From: SHZI01 sp031409515
GTDB lineage: Bacteria > Pseudomonadota > Gammaproteobacteria > Steroidobacterales > GCA-2729495
Direction: 5' to 3'
NCBI GenBank assembly: GCA_031409515.1
Contig: JANNXJ010000005.1
Location: forward strand, 41,602 to 105,601
DNA length: 64,000 bases
This document shows positions 57,918 through 64,000 of the stretch, piece by piece; the stretch's first letter is position 1, and each line of letters opens with the position of its first letter. The position numbers were made by a program, and so were the translations under genes. Under the pieces are notes generated by a model. That model made no database searches. It saw only the letters and a list, made by a program, of their open reading frames with translations, and was not told the DNA's origin.

Positions 57918-59954
57918 ATGCGTTACGTCGCGTTCATCAGCTACAACCACCGGGACCGGGCCTGGGCCCGCTGGCTGCACCGGTCCATAGAAAACTACCA
58001 GCTGCCGGCCAGCCTGCGTGAACGGGGTGTCACAACCGAAGTTGCTTCCAAGAGGCTCGCGCCCGTCTTCCTGGATCGCGAGGAACTCCCGTCCTCCGCG
58101 GACCTCGCCGCCGCGGTGCGCCTGGCCCTGGAAGAGTCCGCGGCCCTCATCGTGGTCTGTTCGCCGGCCGCGGTGGGGTCCCGGTGGGTCAATGAGGAAA
58201 TCCGGAGCTTCAAGGCCCTTGGCCGGGGCGACCGGATCTTATGTCTCATCGTGGGTGGCGAGCCTGGCGCCGCCGATCGCCTGGAGGCGCCCGACAGTGA
58301 GTGTTTCCCGGCCGCGCTGCGCTTTGAAGTCATCGCTGGCGAGGTGACGGAGCGGCGTGCGGCGGAGCCTCTGGCTGCTGACGTGCGTGAAGGGGGTGAC
58401 TCCCGCCGGGATGCGCTGCTGAAGATCGTCGCCGGACTGCTCGGCGTCAGCCTCGATGAACTGCGCCAGCGCGACGAAGCACGCCGCCAGCGCCGTCTCG
58501 TCGCCATTGCTGCGGCCGCGACGGTCGGGTGCGTCATCTTCGCCGGACTGGCCGTGACGGCCTGGATCGCCCGCAATGAGGCCGTCGCCCAGCGCAAGTT
58601 GGCCGTGCAGAAGTCGCTCACGGCAGAACGGACGGCAGACTTCATGATTTCCCTCTTCAAGGTCTCCGACCCGAGCGAAGCCCGGGGCAATACGGTCACT
58701 GCCCGGGAAATTCTGGATCGCGGTGTCCGCCAGATCGATGCGGGGTTGCGTTCAGAACCACTGGTCCGGGCTGAACTTTCCACAACGCTGGGCCAGGTCT
58801 ATTACGGACTCGGTCTCTATCGCCAGTCCGAGGGCCTGCTGACGAGCGTGCGGTCGGTTCCCGGCCAGGACGCCCGGGCCCAGGCCCGCCAGTCAGTGGC
58901 CCTGGCCGACGTGCAGGCGGCCCTCGGGAAGTACCCGGAGGCGGAACTTCTCTACGCAGAGGCTGAGCGGCTCCTGGCCACGGAACCTGAACCCGATATC
59001 GAGACGCGGGTCCGCATCCTCATAGGGCGCGGCGACACCGCGTCAAATCAGGATCGCTTTGCCGACGCCCAGGGCTATTTCAACGAGGCGCTGGCAGTGG
59101 GCAGGATGCCTGGAGCGCCAGCCGATGTCCGCGCCCGGGCGCTGGAGGGCATCGCGCTGGCGAAGGCCATTGCCGGCGAGACCGCTGTTGCGCTCGACTG
59201 GTACCAGAAGGCCCTGACGGAACGTACCCGGGTTTCCGGGGAGACCCATCCCAATGTGTCCCAGATCCTCGGCAACATGGGGGCGACCGCTTATCTCATG
59301 AGGGACAGTGCAAGGGCAGAAGCCTATATGCGGCGGTCCATCGACGTGGATCGCCGCGTGCTGGGCCCCCGGCACCCGGACGTCGGCAGCGGCCTGAACA
59401 ACCTCGGCCGTCTGCGTCTGGAGGAGCGTCGGTTTCCCGAGGCCCGGACGCTCCTCGATGAAGCCGTTTCGATCCTCAAGGATGCGCACGAACCCACCCA
59501 TCCTGATATGACGTTTCCCCTTAGCAACCAGGGCCTGGCCCTCGCGGGGCTTGGTGACGATGCCGGGGCAGAGCCACTGTTTGAGATGAGCCTCAGGTCA
59601 GCCGTAGCCAACCGGCAGACCGGCATCGAGGGCATGATTCGCACTTACCTTGGGGATCTGCAGTGCCGCACGGGACGGTTCGACGCCGGCCTGGAAAGTC
59701 TGTCCAGAGCGCGTCCCCTGCTCATCGAAGCCTACCCCGAGGACGCCTGGCGGACCGCCTACGGCGACAACGTCCGAGCCGGCTGCCTGACTGGCCTTAA
59801 GCGCTATAGCGAGGCGCAAGTGCTGTTCGAAGTGAGTTTGCCGGTGGTACTCGCCCGGTGGCCCGCAACGGCCCTGCATGGCTACGAGTCGCTGGAACGA
59901 TCCAGGCAGGGTGTCCGTAGCGACCGCGTCGACCGCACTAGTGGCGGGGACTGA
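57918..59954 (+). CDS. TIR domain - membrane helix - TPR protein
   Basis: A 678-residue protein. Residues 3-150 form a TIR-like domain (YVAFISYNHRDRAWARWLHR, DREELPSS, LIVVCSPAAVGSRWVNEEI); the Glu in the W-x3-E pattern (Glu94 after Trp90) is the position of the NADase catalytic Glu in active TIRs. Residues ~194-216 are one membrane helix. Residues ~235-660 hold tetratricopeptide repeats of the TPR_12 type (YGLGLYRQSEGLL, GLNNLGRLRLEERRFPEA). I took the ATG at 57918 as start. It could be an NAD-cleaving or scaffold receptor. The 3' end overlaps the convergent cyclase gene by 17 bases. Confidence 0.85.
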   Translation: MRYVAFISYNHRDRAWARWLHRSIENYQLPASLRERGVTTEVASKRLAPVFLDREELPSSADLAAAVRLALEESAALIVVCSPAAVGSRWVNEEIRSFKALGRGDRILCLIVGGEPGAADRLEAPDSECFPAALRFEVIAGEVTERRAAEPLAADVREGGDSRRDALLKIVAGLLGVSLDELRQRDEARRQRRLVAIAAAATVGCVIFAGLAVTAWIARNEAVAQRKLAVQKSLTAERTADFMISLFKVSDPSEARGNTVTAREILDRGVRQIDAGLRSEPLVRAELSTTLGQVYYGLGLYRQSEGLLTSVRSVPGQDARAQARQSVALADVQAALGKYPEAELLYAEAERLLATEPEPDIETRVRILIGRGDTASNQDRFADAQGYFNEALAVGRMPGAPADVRARALEGIALAKAIAGETAVALDWYQKALTERTRVSGETHPNVSQILGNMGATAYLMRDSARAEAYMRRSIDVDRRVLGPRHPDVGSGLNNLGRLRLEERRFPEARTLLDEAVSILKDAHEPTHPDMTFPLSNQGLALAGLGDDAGAEPLFEMSLRSAVANRQTGIEGMIRTYLGDLQCRTGRFDAGLESLSRARPLLIEAYPEDAWRTAYGDNVRAGCLTGLKRYSEAQVLFEVSLPVVLARWPATALHGYESLERSRQGVRSDRVDRTSGGD

Positions 59955-61809
59955 CGTGGTATAGCCCCAGCGTCCCGAAGCCTTTGGCCAGCGGCATCCG
60001 GCCGATGTAACGCATTACCAGTCCTTCGACTCCATTCGCAGCAATAACGGCTGCGAACGCGCTGCTGGCGTACACCAGTCCCGGCGGAGTGATGGGCTCG
60101 ATGCGCGCCGTTCGGCTCGTGTGGGGTCCCGTGTACAGCGGCGATCCGGTAACGGGGTTGTGGCCGCAGTAGACCGGTCCGCAGTGCAAGGCGATCCTGA
60201 TGCTCATGCCACTCGGCATGCCGGCAGCGGCCCAGTCGGTTTCAGCCACCAGCTGACTGAGGGCAAGCGCGTAGTGGGCAGCGTCCTCCGCACTCCTGAA
60301 AACCACATAAAGCCCGTCGCCCGCAGTCTCGGAGTGCTCCGGATGATGCGCCGTCCTCTGATTGAGTCTGGCGACGGCGCCAAGGAACTGCGTGACGAAG
60401 TCTGGTGTCTGGTCCTCGTTTAACTTGCTGTAGCCCACGGCATCCGCGAACAGCATGGCCCGGATCTCGTGTCTGAACCCTTCGGGCAGACGTTCGTCCG
60501 CGGTTTCTGGATTCAGCACGGACGCCGCCGGCAGGAGATTCCCACGGAGCCTGTGCAGATCCACAGTATGGATATCGATCCCGCGTTCCTCCCAGATACC
60601 CACCAGCGACGACGCGCCCCCCAGCCGTGCGGTTGAACTGGGGTCCCAGACCGCGAAGCCCAGCAATTCGGTCTGCAGCACCTGGGCGCGCAGCCTGCCC
60701 ATGCCGCTAAGGATGAGATTGGCATACTCGAAGGTGGAGGTGCTGCCGCGGGCACGATGATCACTGGCGATCGTCACCGTTTCGGCGGCGCCCAGCGCCA
60801 GCTCGAACCGGCGGCTCCAGTCTGTGCCGGCAAAGTCCACACTGACCCGGTGAAACTCGTCGGCGGGGAACGGGAGAATTACGTGGGTTTCTCCGCCCAG
60901 TTCGCGCATCGCCTCGAGGCACAGCAGATCAGCGCCGCAGGCCGCTGAACCGTAGACGGCAACTGGCCGGATGGCGGCCAACCACTCGCGAATAGCGCCA
61001 TAGACCTCCGCCTCAAGATGTGCCGGGAAACGCGGTGTTACGCGAGTCGGGTGGTCAAGCATGTGGCCAGTGAACATCACAATCGGCGGCACTTTGAGTA
61101 CCGAGCTGATCCACCCGGTAGCGCCAGCGAGCCTTCCGGCGAGTAACTCAGCCTGGCGACGGGTCGAACTGAGGCTGCCAAAGTCACCACCGGCAAGCTG
61201 TGCAGCCGTGGCGTAGTACCTAGTTGCCGCCGCACTGTCGCCCAGGATCAGCGCGGCCTCGCCCAAAGTTGCGGAGAGCCAGTAGTCGCCTGCCGCACCA
61301 GAGCGCGCGCTCAGGCCAACGCAGATGTCCCGCACCTCGCCCGCTATCTGTCGCGCCGCGACCATATCCCCCCGCAGCACGGCGAGGGTGGCCGCGTTAA
61401 TGCCCGGGTAGTAGGCGTCTGCAGAATTGCCGGCTCCCCGCGCGGCAGCGTAGGCCTGGTGATAGAGCCGGAACGCTGCCGCCAGATGGAACTCACGGTG
61501 TGACTCAGCCGTCGTGTCCGCGGCGAGGTCCTTGTGGGTGCGAGCCAGCATCCCCAGAGTCTCCGTGTCGGCGCTGCCCTCCTCGGCAAGACGGGTGAGG
61601 AGGAGATTGGCCTGCCCGAGATCGCCGCTGCGAGCCAGGGCGAGGCCCTTCAGCTGGCGCAGGCGCAGGCTTTCAGGCCAGGCCAGAAGGCCCTCCTGGA
61701 TAACGTTGTAGGCGAGCAAGGGCTCGCCTCGGCGCAGGAACCCTTCCGCCGCTCGCACCGCAGACTGCAAATCCCCTGACGGGGCCGGCTGGTCGCTGCT
61801 GGCGCTCAT
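59938..61809 (-). CDS. TPR/TRAFs-binding-like - SLOG-like - class III nucleotide cyclase protein
   Basis: A 623-residue soluble protein with three parts. Residues ~12-225 are helical repeats like the TRAFs-binding/TPR region found in bacterial MAP3K-like signalling proteins. Residues ~242-390 are a Rossmann-type domain (VMFTGHMLDHP, YGSAACGADLLCLEAM, HVILPFPADEFH) of the SLOG/LOG-like kind. Residues ~448-595 are a class III cyclase with metal residues in MLFADAVGYS (Asp456) and TAGDGLYVVF (Asp498); the transition-state Arg (569) is kept but the Asn position is Ser565. A ribosome site supports the ATG at 61809 over a TTG at 61839. Product (cAMP, cGMP or pyrimidine cyclic nucleotide) unknown. 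Confidence 0.8.
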   Translation of the reverse strand: MSASSDQPAPSGDLQSAVRAAEGFLRRGEPLLAYNVIQEGLLAWPESLRLRQLKGLALARSGDLGQANLLLTRLAEEGSADTETLGMLARTHKDLAADTTAESHREFHLAAAFRLYHQAYAAARGAGNSADAYYPGINAATLAVLRGDMVAARQIAGEVRDICVGLSARSGAAGDYWLSATLGEAALILGDSAAATRYYATAAQLAGGDFGSLSSTRRQAELLAGRLAGATGWISSVLKVPPIVMFTGHMLDHPTRVTPRFPAHLEAEVYGAIREWLAAIRPVAVYGSAACGADLLCLEAMRELGGETHVILPFPADEFHRVSVDFAGTDWSRRFELALGAAETVTIASDHRARGSTSTFEYANLILSGMGRLRAQVLQTELLGFAVWDPSSTARLGGASSLVGIWEERGIDIHTVDLHRLRGNLLPAASVLNPETADERLPEGFRHEIRAMLFADAVGYSKLNEDQTPDFVTQFLGAVARLNQRTAHHPEHSETAGDGLYVVFRSAEDAAHYALALSQLVAETDWAAAGMPSGMSIRIALHCGPVYCGHNPVTGSPLYTGPHTSRTARIEPITPPGLVYASSAFAAVIAANGVEGLVMRYIGRMPLAKGFGTLGLYHVSPRH

Positions 61810-61866
61810 TCCCGTCTCAGAGTTCTGGGTAGCGGGCAAATGGGCGGTACGGGACCGGGTTTGCCA

Positions 61867-63195
61867 CTAAAGAATGTACCTGCTGAGATCCTGGTCCTTC
61901 ACCAGACTGCCCAGCTGGGTTTCAACGTAGTCTGCATCCACTACCAACTGCACGCCGCTCTTGTCTGCGGCCTCGAAGGAGATGCTTTCCAGCAGACGCT
62001 CCATCACGGTGTGCAGGCGGCGGGCCCCGATGTTTTCCTGCGCGCTGTTCACGTGAAAGGCGATCTCCGCCAGCCGCCGTACCCCGGAGGCAGCGAACTC
62101 GACCGTCACCCCCTCCGTGGCCAGCAGCGCCGAGTACTGGCGGGTCAGGGATGCATCCGGTTCGGTCAGGATGCGGACGAAATCCTCCGTGGACAGGGCG
62201 GACAGTTCCACCCGGATCGGGAAACGACCCTGCAATTCCGGAATCAGGTCCGAGGGCTTCGAGGCGTGAAACGCGCCCGAGGCGATGAACAGGATATGGT
62301 CGGTCTTGACCATGCCGTACTTGGTATTGACGGTGCAGCCTTCGACCAGCGGCAGCAGATCCCGCTGGACGCCTTCCCGGGACACGTCGGCACCCTGGGT
62401 CTCGCCCCGCCGCGCGACTTTGTCCAGTTCGTCTATGAAGACGATGCCGTTCTGTTCCACGTTCTGGAGCGCGGCGGCTTTCAGGTCCTCATCATTGATC
62501 AGGCGGCCCGCTTCCTCGTCCGTGAGCAGCCGAAAGGCCTCCTTGACCTTCAGCTTCCGGGACTTCCGCCGGCCAGCGCCCATGCTCTGGAAGAGGCCCT
62601 GCAACTGGCTCGACATCTCCTCCATGCCTGGTGGCGCCATGATCTCCACACCGGCGGGCGCGGCGGCAACCTCGACCTCTATTTCTTTGTCGTCCAGCTT
62701 GCCCTCCCGGAGCATCTTGCGAAATTTCTGCCGCGTGTCGGAGTCCCGGGACTCGACGGCGGAGGTGAAGCCCGCGGCCGGTGGTGGGAGCAGGGCGTCG
62801 AGCACCTTCTCTTCCGCCGCGTCCGCGGCCCGGTGCCGGACCTTCTGGACCTCCCGCTCCCGCGTGAGTTTGACGGCGACATCCATCAGGTCACGGATGA
62901 TGCTGTCCACCTCCCGGCCCACGTAGCCCACCTCGGTGAACTTGGTGGCTTCGACCTTGATGAAGGGTGCCTGGGCCAGGCGGGCCAGACGGCGGGCAAT
63001 CTCGGTCTTGCCCACCCCTGTCGGGCCGATCATCAGGATGTTCTTCGGCGTGATCTCGCCCTGCAGCGGTTCATCCACCTGCATCCGTCGCCAGCGATTG
63101 CGCAAGGCAATGGCCACGGCGCGCTTCGCCGGGTCCTGACCGATGATGTACTTGTCCAGTTCCTGGACGATCTCGCGGGGCGTCATTTGGGACAT
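61867..63195 (-). CDS. hslU: ATP-dependent protease ATPase subunit HslU
   Basis: AAA+ unfoldase of 442 residues that feeds HslV. Walker A is GPTGVGKTE, Walker B lies in GIVFIDELDKVA, the pore motif is TKFTEVGYVGREV (GYVG), and the C-terminus LSRYIL is the tail that docks into HslV. The I-domain lies in the middle. hslV is 40 bases upstream in the same orientation. Confidence 0.97.
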   Translation of the reverse strand: MSQMTPREIVQELDKYIIGQDPAKRAVAIALRNRWRRMQVDEPLQGEITPKNILMIGPTGVGKTEIARRLARLAQAPFIKVEATKFTEVGYVGREVDSIIRDLMDVAVKLTREREVQKVRHRAADAAEEKVLDALLPPPAAGFTSAVESRDSDTRQKFRKMLREGKLDDKEIEVEVAAAPAGVEIMAPPGMEEMSSQLQGLFQSMGAGRRKSRKLKVKEAFRLLTDEEAGRLINDEDLKAAALQNVEQNGIVFIDELDKVARRGETQGADVSREGVQRDLLPLVEGCTVNTKYGMVKTDHILFIASGAFHASKPSDLIPELQGRFPIRVELSALSTEDFVRILTEPDASLTRQYSALLATEGVTVEFAASGVRRLAEIAFHVNSAQENIGARRLHTVMERLLESISFEAADKSGVQLVVDADYVETQLGSLVKDQDLSRYIL

Positions 63196-63235
63196 GAGAA
63201 AAAGGTACCGGACCTTAGTTATTGGGTTTCTTTAG

Positions 63236-63775
63236 TTATTTGGCTTCCAGCACTTCGACGGTGATGTGCTGATTCGTGTAGATGCAGATCTTCCCGGCGA
63301 TCTCCAGGCTCTTGCGGACGATCTGCTCCGCACCAAGCTCAGAGTTTTCCAGGAGCGCACGGGCAGCGGCCTGGGCAAAGGGACCGCCGGAGCCGATGGC
63401 CATCAGGTCGTCCTCGGGCTCGATCACGTCGCCGTTGCCGGAGATGATCAGGGAGCGCTCCCGGTCGGCAACGCAGAGGAGGGCCTCCAGTCGCCGCAGC
63501 CGGCGGTCCGTGCGCCATTCCTTGGCCAGTTCTATGGCGGCGCGGCTCAGATTGCCGTATTGCTCCAGCTTCCCCTCAAAGAGCTCGAAGAGGGTAAACG
63601 CGTCAGCCGTGCCCCCTGCGAACCCGGCCAGGACCCGGCCGTCGGCCAGCCGCCGGACCTTCCGGGCATTGCCCTTCATGATGGTGTTGCCCAGCGTGAC
63701 CTGGCCGTCCCCGCCAACGGCGACCGAGCCGTTCCGGCGCACGGAAACAATAGTGGTGCCGTCGAATTGCTGCAT
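63236..63775 (-). CDS. hslV: ATP-dependent protease proteolytic subunit HslV
   Basis: Proteasome-like peptidase of 179 residues. The N-terminal propeptide is six residues (MQQFDG), giving a mature N-terminal Thr in TTIVSVRR, the nucleophile. GGDGQVTLG and GFAGGTADAFTLFE are conserved. The ATG at 63775 is chosen; the longer frame runs through a REP. The 40 bases before hslU carry two TTAGTTATTGG-like repeats. Confidence 0.97.
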   Translation of the reverse strand: MQQFDGTTIVSVRRNGSVAVGGDGQVTLGNTIMKGNARKVRRLADGRVLAGFAGGTADAFTLFELFEGKLEQYGNLSRAAIELAKEWRTDRRLRRLEALLCVADRERSLIISGNGDVIEPEDDLMAIGSGGPFAQAAARALLENSELGAEQIVRKSLEIAGKICIYTNQHITVEVLEAK

Positions 63776-63908
63776 GGAGGCCCGATTCCAGAGGGTCTTT
63801 GGTGGACAGTCTATCTGGAGCCGAGCTGGAAAATGAAATGGGGGGAAAAGGGGACATGCCTCATTTCCCGCGCCCTCGTGGGAAATGAGGCATGTCCCCA
63901 TTTACTGC
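63776..63908. other. hslV upstream region with REP
   Basis: Contains the REP at 63850-63899 and presumably the hslVU promoter. A heat-shock sigma-32 promoter cannot be identified with confidence. Confidence 0.4.
63850..63899. repeat. REP palindrome, second copy
   Basis: A perfect 20-bp inverted repeat (63850-63869 with 63880-63899), loop of ten bases, with GGGGACATGCCTCATTTCCC. It shares 19 of 20 bases with the arm at 54608. Confidence 0.9.
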
Positions 63909-64000
63909 CTATTTCGTGGGCGGAGGGTCCCCCATCCGGTCCTGGAATTTCTTGCGGGCCTGGTCCTTCATTTCATCGCACCTGGCGGGGTCTGCCTGGC
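63909..64000 (-). CDS. C-terminal end of an unidentified gene
   Basis: The frame open to the window edge encodes about 29 residues (ADPARCDEMKDQARKKFQ, then RMGDPPPTK) and ends at TAG 63909-63911. It is charged and helical. Too little is visible to assign a family. Confidence 0.5.
   Translation of the reverse strand, partial: QADPARCDEMKDQARKKFQDRMGDPPPTK

Noticed and set aside
59938..61809. Calling the TIR and cyclase genes a single defence operon
   Set aside because: They are on opposite strands and converge with overlapping ends, so they cannot be co-transcribed; only the neighbourhood is suggestive.

Overview
The window reads as chromosomal DNA of a high-GC gammaproteobacterium, probably an uncultured or little-studied one. 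The evidence is the conserved neighbourhoods: pilQ-aroK-aroB, divergent tesA beside a YbbA/YbbP-type exporter, ubiE-ubiJ-ubiB, hslV-hslU, and a type IV pilus minor-pilin operon with pilY1. UbiJ points to Gamma/Betaproteobacteria. I cannot place it more finely from sequence alone. I recognise no rRNA, tRNA or CRISPR array.

Layout. 1-5.7 kb: the 3' end of pilQ, a glycine-tract lipoprotein with Ig-like repeats, then aroK, aroB, a dGTPase-like gene and pyrF. 5.7-10.8 kb: tesA, diverging with overlapping start codons from an ABC ATPase/permease pair, then a Nudix hydrolase. 10.0-14.6 kb: a minus-strand unit of a PEP-carboxylase homologue with altered active-site loops, a hydroxypyruvate-reductase-like dehydrogenase and a membrane protein. 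14.6-22.2 kb: an orphan PemK/MazF-like toxin, a pair of repeated structured-RNA candidates, and a complete trpEGDCFBA operon behind a Trp-rich leader peptide and attenuator. 22.2-31 kb: a scarred region with IS91-family transposase remnants and broken gene ends, holding a cellulose-synthase-like protein with PilZ domain, BcsS, a ParDE-like toxin-antitoxin pair, an EAL protein and an HD-GYP protein. 31-37.4 kb: minor pilins fimT-pilV-pilW-pilX-pilY1-pilE. 37.7-42.3 kb: an antitoxin with a truncated VapC partner, small regulators, a periplasmic asparaginase-type hydrolase and an MFS transporter. 42.3-45.3 kb: ubiquinone genes ubiE-ubiJ-ubiB.

45.3-49.6 kb is a small genomic island. It is bounded by 41-bp imperfect direct repeats that duplicate the 3' end of a TrmH-family RNA methyltransferase gene. 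It holds HicAB, an internally deleted IS91 transposase, and two 195-bp direct repeats around three genes of visibly lower GC. 50.4-54.7 kb is an RND efflux pair ending in a palindromic REP. 54.7-57.8 kb: a UbiD-family protein with a twin-arginine leader, a cupin and a dockerin-repeat secreted protein. 57.9-61.8 kb holds the best candidate for an undescribed signalling or defence locus: a TIR-membrane-TPR protein facing a protein that joins a TPR/TRAFs-binding-like region, a SLOG-like Rossmann domain and a class III nucleotide cyclase. The window closes with hslU, hslV and a gene fragment.

How the genes may work together: the pilus genes (pilQ at one end, minor pilins in the middle), the c-di-GMP enzymes and the PilZ-regulated glycan synthase make a surface-attachment theme. 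The trp genes are regulated by transcription attenuation. The toxin-antitoxin genes, IS91 remnants and repeats mark the places where the chromosome has been rearranged.
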